Shown in pieces: positions 8,494 through 17,132 of a stretch of 64,000 nucleotides of DNA. Origin of the DNA: JAGXSE01 sp040757295 (lineage in GTDB: Bacteria; Bacillota; PH28-bin88); assembly GCA_040757295.1 (NCBI GenBank), contig JBFLXH010000008.1, positions 1-64,000 on the forward strand, read 5' to 3'. The notes below the pieces were generated by a model. The model searched no databases, was not told the DNA's origin, and saw only the letters and a program-made list of their open reading frames with translations. Numbering within the stretch: position 1 is the stretch's first letter; each line of letters begins with the position of its first letter. The translations under genes and the position numbers were made by a program.

Positions 8494-11295
8494 TTAGAAA
8501 GGTGTTGTTATTTGCACCGGAGACATGCTTTCCAGTTCAACTACCTTTTCTTGAATAGCTGGCCAGGAAACCACCAGGGTGTTATATGCGAGGGCTTCCT
8601 CCGTCCAGCCCCTGCGCTCAGAAATGGTGTAGAGGCGGTAGGCGAGGCTCTTGGCCGCTTCACTGAGGTCACTACCCATGGCATGGGCTAACTTAGCCGC
8701 CCCTGCTTCGCCATCCAATTGGATGGCCCGCACCAGGTGCTGGGCGCAGAGCCAGACGATGCGGTGGCGGGTAAGTGTTGGGCTCCATTTCGGATCCAAT
8801 TCATCGCGCCGGAGGAGGCGCACCTTACCTTTAGCTGCAATCAGCGCCCCTGCATCAGAAAGGGATGAAACGGCTGTGTTTTTTGCCCGTGCTAAAACGT
8901 CAGCCTCACCAAAGGGGGCTTCCTTGAGACCAAATTGCTCAAACCAAGCCACACAGAAGCGAGTTTCCGGGTCCAGGTCACCTTCCTGGGCCGCCAGGTA
9001 GGCATCTAGTTCCTGGTTGATGATCTGGAGTGCGGCACGCACCGGCATGGGGCTACCATCGGGTTCCAACACTTTATTATACCTGGAGAACACCGCCATT
9101 CCAGGCCCGATAGCTGCCTGGGCCAGGTCTACCGGAGCGATGTTTCCCTGTTGGAGCTTTTTGAGAGCCTGTGGTAGCTCTCGCCGCAAGGCCATGGCGA
9201 ATTCACGCCTTGTGACCATTGCGGCATCAGCAGGCCGAGGGCGGCAGACGAGGACAATTGAGGAAGCGAGGGCATTCGCCCCATTGGCCACAGGGCGGTT
9301 ACTCAATTCGCTACGCATAGGCCACGTTCCGGTGATAGAAAACCCAGCCCGGAGCAGGCCTTCCAGCATGGTTTCCCAACCGGTGGATGCAATTGTCATG
9401 GCGCCACGACCGTCTTCCGAGTCTCCTTCGTTTTCCGCCTGCTTGAAGGCATAATAGACGGTAGTCGGATAATCATGATGAATTGCTTCTCGCATACGGG
9501 AAAAAGCCTTACCCAATCCCTGTTCGAAAAACTCACGTGCCGCTTCCCTATCTCCACCAAATCTGTAAGGGGTAGCGACCAGTTCCTGTGACTTTGATAC
9601 GAGAAGGGTACTGAACAACGAAGGGTAAATCCGGCCAAGGGAGTGCCGAAGCCAGACATAAAAGAAATCAGAGAGGTCGGCGTAACTGATGTTGTCATAG
9701 TAAGGTGGGTCAGTTGATATAACGGGTTGTTTTACACCATTGACCCTTTCTACGGCGTTCAGTTGTCTCGAAATACCGATGCTGCCGCACGGTGAATTGG
9801 CTACTACACCCGCCACCCATTCAACGGCACCTAAGAAATTACCAGTGGAGTCGCTTAAAGGATTAGCCTCAGCAAAGTCCCAAGTCATAGGGATGCCCTG
9901 GCGGGCAAAAGTGTTGCGAACATTGTCCCGAGTACTGTCCCAAGAACAAATAGCTGAATTTCTATCTGCCAAACGATCAACCGCTAGGCCTAGATATATC
10001 GCTACCGCATCAGCATACGCCCTTGCCCCAGTACCACCTTCGTCCAACGGCACCCCGTCATCGAGTAGTCCGGCAGCCTCGTTATCAGACATTACCTGCT
10101 CCCAAACCTCTCCCACTAGGTCACTGAATGTAGCCAGCGCCACAAGCTGGCGGGGGGTGAAAAGATCGGCATGTTTTGTCATGCCATAAAGCGGAACATT
10201 TACAGCTGCCTTTCCTTCGAGCTCTGTTTCCGGTTTCCAATCCGGCTTTGCTTGTGCCGCAATTAATTCATGTTCCTCGCTTGGGGGCAAGTATACCCGC
10301 CCCCTTTGCCCTTCGGCTACAATAGCCATGAGTTGTGAGCCCATGCGCTCAGCCTTTCCTTCAGCCCGGATATGTTCAAAAGGTACTGGAACGCCACAAC
10401 AGATACAGGTTGCTCCACGGCGATTAACGGTTCCATCTCGTGGCTCACCCGTTCCTTGTCTCACTCTAAATTGCACCCTCTTGGCAGCATAATCGATGAC
10501 CGGCTCTACCCAAGCCCATTTATCCAGTTTATTGGAGAGACAGAACGATCTAACTAATGGCATTGCGGCCCCGCAGGCAGGGTTGGGGCATTTCACTGTG
10601 CGGGCCCACAGCCAGGCAACGACCGTAGCTTCACCACCTCCCTGATCCTTGGGCAACCGTACCTTGGAGTATAAATGCCCGATTCGCCGCTCGGCTTCGT
10701 CCCGCATCCACTGCCCGTAATATCGAACGTCCTCGGCTAGCCCCTCCGCGCCTCGCCAGCAAGTGCTGTGGACAATCCGGTGGCGCGCTTCGGGGTTTAC
10801 GGGCGGACGGCCGGCAAATTTGGGAGGGATCTCGATGAGAGCCTTGGTGATCAGGACAGCCACCGGGTTCAAGTCGCTGGCATGCGCCTCCAGGCCGAGG
10901 CGTTGGGCCTCAAGGGGGATGGATCCACCACCGCAGAAAGGGTCTAATACCGGTGGGGGTGTACCCCCGGTTGACTTTAGAATCTCCCGACGAGCAGCCT
11001 CCAGCACCTGCTCGTTATTGGAGTTCTCCCACTTCACCAAGTCCTCGATAATACGGAAGAGCCGCTGGCGGTCCTTCTTCTGGGCTTCCTCCGTAGGAAA
11101 CTCATCTGGATGGCTGGAAGGGTCATCTACCAGGGAAGCGAAAAGGACTGCGCGGCATGCTGCTAAAGGCCGTCTTGCCCACCATAGGTGTAATGTTGAT
11201 GGGTGCCCGTGGCGGATGGATTTCTCCCGGGCCGATGCCTCGTTGATAGCTTTAAGGGGCAATGCTACTTCAATGAGTTTTTTCTTTATAGTCAT
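8494..11295 (-). CDS. DUF1156/COG1743 adenine-specific DNA methylase, copy 2
   Basis: Paralogue of the next gene (933 aa from this start). It has the same order of parts: LHLWWARRPLA near the N-terminus, motif I LDPFCGGGS, two cysteine pairs (CPNPAC, CICC), and a DPPY motif in STDPPYYDN. An in-frame upstream ATG at 11322 is rejected because the AAGGAGA ribosome-binding site would then lie inside the coding region; that site is 9 bases before the ATG at 11295, which also aligns with the N-terminus of copy 1. The two copies are most alike in the first 180 and last 350 residues and differ more in the middle, which may reflect different recognition or partner surfaces. It starts 48 bases after the helicase stop. 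Confidence 0.9.
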   Translation of the reverse strand: MTIKKKLIEVALPLKAINEASAREKSIRHGHPSTLHLWWARRPLAACRAVLFASLVDDPSSHPDEFPTEEAQKKDRQRLFRIIEDLVKWENSNNEQVLEAARREILKSTGGTPPPVLDPFCGGGSIPLEAQRLGLEAHASDLNPVAVLITKALIEIPPKFAGRPPVNPEARHRIVHSTCWRGAEGLAEDVRYYGQWMRDEAERRIGHLYSKVRLPKDQGGGEATVVAWLWARTVKCPNPACGAAMPLVRSFCLSNKLDKWAWVEPVIDYAAKRVQFRVRQGTGEPRDGTVNRRGATCICCGVPVPFEHIRAEGKAERMGSQLMAIVAEGQRGRVYLPPSEEHELIAAQAKPDWKPETELEGKAAVNVPLYGMTKHADLFTPRQLVALATFSDLVGEVWEQVMSDNEAAGLLDDGVPLDEGGTGARAYADAVAIYLGLAVDRLADRNSAICSWDSTRDNVRNTFARQGIPMTWDFAEANPLSDSTGNFLGAVEWVAGVVANSPCGSIGISRQLNAVERVNGVKQPVISTDPPYYDNISYADLSDFFYVWLRHSLGRIYPSLFSTLLVSKSQELVATPYRFGGDREAAREFFEQGLGKAFSRMREAIHHDYPTTVYYAFKQAENEGDSEDGRGAMTIASTGWETMLEGLLRAGFSITGTWPMRSELSNRPVANGANALASSIVLVCRPRPADAAMVTRREFAMALRRELPQALKKLQQGNIAPVDLAQAAIGPGMAVFSRYNKVLEPDGSPMPVRAALQIINQELDAYLAAQEGDLDPETRFCVAWFEQFGLKEAPFGEADVLARAKNTAVSSLSDAGALIAAKGKVRLLRRDELDPKWSPTLTRHRIVWLCAQHLVRAIQLDGEAGAAKLAHAMGSDLSEAAKSLAYRLYTISERRGWTEEALAYNTLVVSWPAIQEKVVELESMSPVQITTPF

Positions 11296-11343
11296 TCCTC
11301 GTTGTCTCCTTCTTTTCCGCAATGCCTTTTATTGAACATAGCC

Positions 11344-14300
11344 TCACACAACGACTTGTCCCTGGCGCGCCAGCTCCCGAAGACTGTAGTTGACGCTGGT
11401 CGCAGCGAAGTCAGGCTCTCGGGTGAAGGGGGAGCGCACATAGATAGGATCCGACGCCTGATCTCCATCCACTTCTACCAGGGCAAGGAAGTAATCCTCA
11501 GGTTTATTCAGGGCTGTCATAATCTCGTTTTTGGTAACCGTGACGGTGGTAGCCCCTTTAACACGACCCTTTACTTCGATAAAACGGAGCTTTCCAGTGC
11601 CGGGGATGCGAGACTCGATGTCATAGCCGCACTTTTCGGTATTGACATCCCGCGGTTCGTAGCCAAGGCTCCTTTCCTTCTCCATCACCGTCCGCATGGC
11701 TATGCTCTCAACACGCCTGGTCTCCTCCGCAAATAGCCCTGGACCATCCGCATTCTCTCCCTTTAGGCTAGAAATCAGACCTATAGATACTACCAGTGCG
11801 CCACCGATGACTACTGGTGGTAGCGGAGAAAGACGGCGCTCCTGCTCTAATTCTTCCATCCGTTTCTTTAACCGAGCAGCAAGTTCATCAGCTCGTTGCC
11901 GGGCATTGGCGGAGTTGAGACGGGCGTTAACCTTACCTGCCTGTTCCTGGGCCTTAAGCTCCTCGGCCCGGTGATCCCAGTAGTTGATCTCCTTTGTAAG
12001 GCGGTCCTTCACCGCCTGCATGGTCTTGGTCACCAGTTCTTCCTTCCGGTGCTGGATCTCGCTTAGGTGCTGGGGAACCAGGTTTTGTACAGCATACGTT
12101 ATGGCCATGCTCTCCAAGTCTTTCTGGAGCCAGGACCGGGACAAGACCGGCATCACTAGGAAGCGTTCTTCCTCGGTGAGGCCGCGATATTCCAGGTAAG
12201 GTGCGTACCCTGCAGTGCGGGCCTCCCCCTGGCTGTTGATTTCCACGAACTGCAACTGCCGGGAAACGGTGCGGCGATTACCGGAGGGATCCACCCGGGC
12301 ATCCTGAATCGAGTGCTCAATGTAGAACAAGGCGCGGGCCTGATCCCCTGAGTCATTGGGATCAACCAGAACCGCTCCCTGCTTCAAAAGGTCTCGGTAA
12401 CGCTCCAGGATAAGATCGACAGTGGATTCCAGCAGGGGATGCCCCGGGCAAAGGAAGGCCGCCAGGGGTTTCCCCGGGCAAGCCACCAGGTCCTTCTCGA
12501 AGCAAACCCGTTCGTAGCGCGGTAGAACAGGTTCACCCGTACCAATCAAGCGGTCACGGTTCCTGATGGCAGCTGGTACATGCAGAATTTCGTAGCGTTT
12601 AGGTTCACGCTCGCTAATTCGGCCGCCCAGGAACTGAAATGCCCTGAGAAAAAATGAGGCTATGAAATGGGGCTGCAGACGGCGAGCCTCGATGCGTTCC
12701 ATCTCCTCACGAATGGCCATCACCTGGCGGATATCCATGGTATCCCTGGCCAGGGCCCGTTCTTCAAGAAGCTGGCGGAGGTATGCCGTGTTCAGGGCGC
12801 GGTCAACAACCTGGTTAAGCCTGTTTCGGACCTCAGGCCGGTCACCGTAGCGGATGGCTTCCAATAACAAATCCTTGAGGGGCCGGTTATCAAAGGTAAG
12901 CTTCCCCAATACGTCAAAGACACGCCCGCCCAAGGCATTCCTTTCTTCCTCCAGCTTTTTCAGCAGGCGGTCAAAAACTTCGCCTTCCCGGGTTTCGGCG
13001 GCTACCAGGTTCCAGAGATGGCAGACCTCTGTCTGGCCGATACGGTGGATACGCCCGAAGCGCTGTTCTAACCGGTTGGGGTTCCAGGGAAGATCGTAGT
13101 TCACCATCAGGTGGGCACGCTGCAGGTTGATGCCTTCGCCGGCGGCATCAGTGGCCACCAGGACGAATACCCCTTTGTCTTGGGTGAATGCCTCCTGGAC
13201 CTTCCGGCGTTCCTCCCTGCCCATACCGCCATGGATGGCGGCCACAGCCTCCTCACGGCCCAAAACCGTGCGGATGCGCTCCACCAAATAATTCAATGTA
13301 TCGCGGTGCTCGGTAAAAATCACCAGTTTGTGGCGGCTTCCCGATATATCAAACATTTCGGGGGTGTCCTGAAGGAGTTTGCAGAGTTCGTCCCATTTAC
13401 GGTCGGTCCCGCTCACCCGCACCTGGTACGCATGCCTTTCCAAGCGTTTGAGGGTGGCTATCTCCGCCTCTAGCTCCTCGATGGTGCGGGCTGCGGTGGC
13501 CTGGTCGACCACCGCTTCTTCTACTGCCTCCAACTCGGCTTCCGGCGCATCTTCCAGGTCTTCCAGGTCATCTGCACTCAAATATGGTCCCAAAGCTTGA
13601 AACTGTAATGTTGCCCCCCGCTTTCGGAGCTGCTCTTCGCGAAGGCGCTTCTCAAGCCGCTCGCGGCGCCTTTTTAGTGACTGGTAAATAGCTTCCGGAG
13701 AGGAAGCAAGGCGGCGCTGCAGGATGGTTAGGGCAAAGCCCACCGTACCTTTCCGGCCTTCACTTTCCAGGGTGTCGGCGCGGTTAAATTCCTCGCGGAC
13801 ATATTCGGTGACTTCCTTGTACAATCTGGCCTCACCGTCGGAGAGGGTGTAGTTCACAGTATAGGCGAGGCGCTCCGGGAAAAGGGGAGTACCGTCGAAC
13901 TTGTATAGCTCCTCCTTTACCAAGCGTCGCATCAGGTCTGAAGTATCAACGACGTGCACCCCGTCGCGGAAGCGCCCCTCGAAACGGTCACCATCCAGCA
14001 ACGCCATGAAGAGCTGGAAGTCCTCCTCCTTACCATTATGGGGCGTGGCCGTGAGAAGCAAAAAATGGCGGGTAATCCGGGATACTAGCTGTCCCAACCG
14101 GTATCGTTTGGTGTACTTGACCTCGCCGCCGAAGAAGGTCGCTGACATCTTGTGGGCTTCGTCACAGACGACGAGATCCCACTCTGTGTTTTCCAACTTT
14201 GCCTGTAGGTCTTCATTGCGAGCCAGTTTGTCCAGGCGTGCGATGCATAGGGGAATTTCCTGAAAGGCATTCCCCGTCCTGGCTGCTTCGATGCGCTCGC

Positions 14301-14850
14301 TGGTGAGGATTTCGAAGGGCAGAAGAAATTTTTTGTCCAACTCGTCTTGCCACTGTTCAGCCAGGTTTCCCGGGCACACGATGAGGCATCGGCGCAGGTC
14401 TCCCCGTATCATTAATTCCTTGATCAAAAGCCCCGTCATGATGGTCTTACCGGCGCCCGGGTCGTCGGCTAACAAAAAACGCAATGGTTGCCGAGTAAGC
14501 ATTTCTCCGTAAACAGCGGTAATCTGGTGCGGCAAGGGTTCTACTATAGATGTATGGATAGCCAGATGAGGGTCAAAAAGATGGGCCAAGCGAATCCGGT
14601 AGGCCTCGGAAACAAGTCGTAGCATTTCTCCATCCGCCTCAAAGCTCCAGGGCCGCCCGGCGGTCACAATTTCCAAGACAGGCTCCCGGTCTCGGTAGAG
14701 GAGTTCGCTTCCCAGGTGACCGGCACTATCCTTGTAGGTCAACTCCAAGACAGTAGTTCCATACCATTTCACATCCACCACAGTGACCAGGCGGTCAGGG
14801 AGAATTCCCTTCACGGTGGCACCCCTGTTCAGGTCTTCAAGACGTGCCAT
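11344..14850 (-). CDS. SNF2-type helicase with C-terminal DUF3883 domain
   Basis: Superfamily-2 SNF2/HepA-like helicase of 1168 aa, first gene of the operon. Motif I is DDPGAGKT (K135, T136), motif II is CDEAH (230-233) and motif VI is FGRIHRIGQT. Coiled-coil segments rich in K/E surround residues 420-500 and 960-1010. The C-terminus holds a DUF3883 domain with KCGYDIES and FIEVKGR, a fold often found in DNA-processing and defence proteins; the IEVKG part resembles a PD-(D/E)XK-like core, but nuclease activity is inference. An open frame extends upstream to 14976, but the ATG at 14850 has a GGGAAGGA ribosome-binding site and starts the conserved MARLEDL segment. The product probably translocates on or remodels invading DNA together with the methylases. 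Confidence 0.9.
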   Translation of the reverse strand: MARLEDLNRGATVKGILPDRLVTVVDVKWYGTTVLELTYKDSAGHLGSELLYRDREPVLEIVTAGRPWSFEADGEMLRLVSEAYRIRLAHLFDPHLAIHTSIVEPLPHQITAVYGEMLTRQPLRFLLADDPGAGKTIMTGLLIKELMIRGDLRRCLIVCPGNLAEQWQDELDKKFLLPFEILTSERIEAARTGNAFQEIPLCIARLDKLARNEDLQAKLENTEWDLVVCDEAHKMSATFFGGEVKYTKRYRLGQLVSRITRHFLLLTATPHNGKEEDFQLFMALLDGDRFEGRFRDGVHVVDTSDLMRRLVKEELYKFDGTPLFPERLAYTVNYTLSDGEARLYKEVTEYVREEFNRADTLESEGRKGTVGFALTILQRRLASSPEAIYQSLKRRRERLEKRLREEQLRKRGATLQFQALGPYLSADDLEDLEDAPEAELEAVEEAVVDQATAARTIEELEAEIATLKRLERHAYQVRVSGTDRKWDELCKLLQDTPEMFDISGSRHKLVIFTEHRDTLNYLVERIRTVLGREEAVAAIHGGMGREERRKVQEAFTQDKGVFVLVATDAAGEGINLQRAHLMVNYDLPWNPNRLEQRFGRIHRIGQTEVCHLWNLVAAETREGEVFDRLLKKLEEERNALGGRVFDVLGKLTFDNRPLKDLLLEAIRYGDRPEVRNRLNQVVDRALNTAYLRQLLEERALARDTMDIRQVMAIREEMERIEARRLQPHFIASFFLRAFQFLGGRISEREPKRYEILHVPAAIRNRDRLIGTGEPVLPRYERVCFEKDLVACPGKPLAAFLCPGHPLLESTVDLILERYRDLLKQGAVLVDPNDSGDQARALFYIEHSIQDARVDPSGNRRTVSRQLQFVEINSQGEARTAGYAPYLEYRGLTEEERFLVMPVLSRSWLQKDLESMAITYAVQNLVPQHLSEIQHRKEELVTKTMQAVKDRLTKEINYWDHRAEELKAQEQAGKVNARLNSANARQRADELAARLKKRMEELEQERRLSPLPPVVIGGALVVSIGLISSLKGENADGPGLFAEETRRVESIAMRTVMEKERSLGYEPRDVNTEKCGYDIESRIPGTGKLRFIEVKGRVKGATTVTVTKNEIMTALNKPEDYFLALVEVDGDQASDPIYVRSPFTREPDFAATSVNYSLRELARQGQVVV

Positions 14851-15018
14851 ATTTGTTCCTTCCCTCTCATCTTGAAAAGAGTACACAAAAATACCATTGT
14901 TTAGCAGATACTCGCAACCCCATTTATTCTTCAAAAAGGAGTCTTTTTCCTTGTCCCTATGGTAAATTTGTAGCAATTTCAGGTCTATCTTTTTAAGGGA
15001 TAGATTCGAGACCCATAA

Positions 15019-15060
15019 AGACAGAATCAGATGGAAAATTATGTGCTTGCATTGTCTGTT
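15019..15060 (-). promoter_or_regulatory. Possible promoter for the defence-like operon
   Basis: On the minus strand TTGGGA and CATAAT are separated by 16 bases about 170 bases before the helicase ATG. The match is modest and no other hexamer pair nearby is better. Treat as tentative. Confidence 0.25.
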
Positions 15061-15073
15061 CCCAAAGTTAAAA

Positions 15074-15250
15074 TAATATTATGATTCTACTGCAGAAACC
15101 TGTTCGCAAAGCTTCTGGTGGGGGAAACCCTCTACTCTGGGCCAAAAAATCAAGCAAAAGCCAGTAAAAAGTGCTCCTTTTATAGCCCAAAGTGGGGACT
15201 ACGATCATGGCAGGTGATCAAAAAAGGCTTTTTGCAGTAGAATCATATTA
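15074..15250. repeat. 177-bp inverted-repeat element (MITE candidate)
   Basis: The ends are inverted copies of each other. TATGATTCTACTGCA at 15080-15094 is repeated in reverse complement at 15233-15247, with AT-rich extensions (TAATAT) on both sides. The interior of about 138 bp has no open frame. The form, terminal inverted repeats around short non-coding DNA at an AT-rich site, fits a miniature transposable element between rnpB and the defence-like operon. It could also be a long-range hairpin. Confidence 0.5.
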
Positions 15251-15344
15251 TAAGTATGCGTCAGAAGTATAAAGGCGTGGGGTCTCCGTTCTCCCACAGA
15301 AGTCGGCTAACTCCTACATAAGCGATTTTTGGTGTAGGACTTGA

Positions 15345-15388
15345 GGGAAAAGCAAAGGCGATGAATATGCATAAATATTCATCGCCTT
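15345..15388 (-). terminator. rnpB terminator
   Basis: Perfect 14-bp stem (AAGGCGATGAATAT at 15355-15368 with its complement at 15375-15388) and a 6-base loop, followed on the minus strand by TGCTTTTC. It lies 16 bases beyond the mature 3' end of rnpB. Confidence 0.75.
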
Positions 15389-15403
15389 GCATAAATCGCA
15401 ATT

Positions 15404-15843
15404 GAGTAAACCATAAGCCGAGTTCTGTCGTGGGTGATCATCTATCTGGGACGTTAGTTGCCTAACGCCTCAAGCGACCTTACCCGGGAACGGAGCGGGC
15501 AACTCCATTGTTCCCCTATTTGGTCTTGCTCCAGGTGGGGTTTACCTAGCCGGTCTAGTCACCTAGCCGCTGGTGAGCTCTTACCTCACCTTTCCACCCT
15601 TACCGTCTGGGAAGTGAGAAGTGGAAAGTCGGAAGTGGGACTCTCGAAGAATTTGCTATGCAAATTCCCTCAATTCCAACCTCAAACCTCTCACTTCCCA
15701 CCTCTCAAACGGCGGTTTGTTTCTGTGGCACTAGCCTTAGAGTCGCCTCCACTGGGAATTACCCAGCACCCTGCCCTATGGAGCTCGGACTTTCCTCAAG
15801 CACGGCCTTGCGGCGCTTGTGCCTGCGATCACCTGATTTACTC
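15404..15843 (-). ncRNA. RNase P RNA, bacterial type A, with extended P12
   Basis: Ribozyme that matures tRNA 5' ends. On the minus strand the RNA opens with GAGTAAATC, which pairs with GGTTTACTC at the 3' end (P1). Universal blocks follow in order: GAGGAAAGTCCGAGCTCC, CAGGGTGCTGGGTAA, GCCACAGAAACAAACCGCC, GGTAAGGGTGGAAAGGTG, GGAGCAAGACCAAATAGGGG, and near the end GACAGAACTCGGCTTATGG. At about 440 nt it is longer than a usual type A RNA (about 350-400). The excess is a ~105-nt hairpin between the CCGCC and GGTAAGGGTGG blocks, the P12 position. It is transcribed from its own promoter just inside the end of the RNase H gene. Confidence 0.97.
15606..15712 (-). repeat. Long hairpin insertion in P12 of RNase P RNA
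   Basis: A self-complementary segment within rnpB. GGGAAGTGAGA at 15609-15619 pairs with its complement at 15689-15699, and an inner 8-bp stem, GAATTTGC (15649-15656) with GCAAATTC (15660-15667), closes on a 3-base loop. The arms are built of imperfect GAAGTG/GGAAGT repeats. P12 is a known length-variable helix, so the RNA should still fold. Confidence 0.7.
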
Positions 15844-15871
15844 AATAGCTTTATTTTTTTGTCGGAATGTC

Positions 15872-15901
15872 AGTATAGCACGAAAACAGGATTCCCATCA
15901 A
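15872..15901 (-). promoter_or_regulatory. rnpB promoter
   Basis: TTGATG (15896-15901), an 18-base spacer, then TATACT (15872-15877) preceded by TG at the extended -10 position, all on the minus strand. The start would lie about 20 bases before the mature RNase P RNA 5' end. Confidence 0.65.
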
Positions 15902-15903
15902 CC

Positions 15904-16332
15904 TTAGCCTTCTAGTGAGTTATTGGAAACAGAGCTGCCGCTATCAATGCCCAAGTTAGCCAATTGGTCGGCTCTTTTGTTTTTTTCTCGGGGAACATGA
16001 ACAATAGTAAATTTCCGGTATTTTTGTCTCAGCTGAAAAACTTGCCTAAAGAGGGGGATTAGGCCCTCGTTTTTCACCCGGTAGAGACCGTTTAATTGTT
16101 TCACCATGAGCTCACTGTCGCAGTAGACAAGAACTTCCGTGCCGCCAATTCTCAGACCCTCTTCCAGGCCGCGGATGAGGGCGGTGTACTCAGCAATATT
16201 ATTGGTTGCCTGCCCCAGGTATTCAGCTATTTCCAGCAAGACTTGCCCTTCAATGTCCATTATCAGAACGCCGATACCGGCATCGCCCGGGTTGCCCCGG
16301 GAAGCGCCATCAGTATAAATGACTAAGTGCAT
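15904..16332 (-). CDS. Ribonuclease HI family protein
   Basis: Predicted RNase H (142 aa) that cleaves RNA in RNA-DNA hybrids. It starts HLVIYTDGASRGNPG, the first catalytic Asp in the usual TDGA context. NIAEYTAL gives the catalytic Glu, YCDSEL the second Asp, and the C-terminal VPREKNKRADQLAN the last acidic residue. It lacks an N-terminal RNA-binding extension. A longer in-frame start at 16383 exists, but AGAGGTGG lies 6 bases before the ATG at 16332. It overlaps no gene: the zinc-ribbon gene stops 13 bases upstream. It is likely co-transcribed with trmK, yqfO and the zinc-ribbon gene. The rnpB promoter lies against its 3' end. Confidence 0.9.
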   Translation of the reverse strand: MHLVIYTDGASRGNPGDAGIGVLIMDIEGQVLLEIAEYLGQATNNIAEYTALIRGLEEGLRIGGTEVLVYCDSELMVKQLNGLYRVKNEGLIPLFRQVFQLRQKYRKFTIVHVPREKNKRADQLANLGIDSGSSVSNNSLEG

Positions 16333-16345
16333 ATTGAACCACCTC

Positions 16346-17068
16346 TTATTCTTGCGGCTTCTCCCAATAAAGTAGTCTACCACAGCTTTCGCAGTTTACC
16401 AACCCCTCGCCTTTGCGCAAATCGCGGATTAGCCAGGCAGCAACCTGTACCCGGCAAGCGCTGCAGCGGCTGCCTTCCAGTTTTGATACGACAAGACCAC
16501 CATAGCGGGGCTCCATTTCCTGGAATAATTTCATGGTAGCCGGCGGGATTTCCATCTCCAGGCGGGCGCATTCCGCTTTAAGAATACTCCGTTCGTCCTC
16601 CAGGTGTTGTTTACTTTCCTGGAAAACCTGCAGTTTCTTCTTGTACTGGTGAATAGCCTTGTTCAGGCGCTCCCTTTCTGCCTTGGTTTTTTCCCGCAGT
16701 TTTTCCTGCTGGTCTGTCAGTGACAAAATATCCTCTTCTGCCTGGTTTTTTTCCTTCTGGTACAGGTTAATCTGCTGCTGCAAACCTGAAAGCTCCTTAT
16801 GCCCCTTGGCATCATTACCATAAAGCCGTTTCAGCAGATTTAAACCCTTCGCTGTCAGGTCAGCTAATTTCTGCTCCTTTGACTTCAATTGCCTTTCCAT
16901 TTCCTTCAGCCGCTGCTCTTCACCCGCAAGAACATCTTCAGCTGCCAGGATATCTTTTTTGGCTTTTTTAAACTCAATTACCTCAGGATTTTTGGCCAGT
17001 TGTTCCTCCAGGCGCCGTAGTTTTAGCCTCACCTGCTGCCACTCCCAAAGCTTGCCAAGGTTCTCCAT
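16346..17068 (-). CDS. Coiled-coil protein with C-terminal C4 zinc ribbon (COG1579 type)
   Basis: 240-aa protein. Residues about 15-170 are almost continuous heptad-type coiled coil (LRRLEEQL, QRLKEMERQLKSKE). The C-terminus has two CxxC pairs, CSAC and CESC, forming a zinc ribbon (about residues 202-233). Members of this family sit beside yqfO (nif3-like) in many Firmicutes and are thought to bind nucleic acid or act as chaperone-like factors; their exact role is not established. A GGAG ribosome-binding site precedes the ATG by 9 bases. It is 64 bases downstream of yqfO, in the same direction. Confidence 0.85.
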   Translation of the reverse strand: MENLGKLWEWQQVRLKLRRLEEQLAKNPEVIEFKKAKKDILAAEDVLAGEEQRLKEMERQLKSKEQKLADLTAKGLNLLKRLYGNDAKGHKELSGLQQQINLYQKEKNQAEEDILSLTDQQEKLREKTKAERERLNKAIHQYKKKLQVFQESKQHLEDERSILKAECARLEMEIPPATMKLFQEMEPRYGGLVVSKLEGSRCSACRVQVAAWLIRDLRKGEGLVNCESCGRLLYWEKPQE

Positions 17069-17132
17069 CTCTGTCCGCTCCTTCCTTCATGAAGTACAAA
17101 AAAAGCAGGACAGCTCTAAGAAGAGCCTCCTG

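Noticed and set aside
14851..14976. N-terminal extension of the helicase to 14976
   Set aside because: The first 42 codons are AT-rich and lack family character; the ATG at 14850 has a proper RBS.
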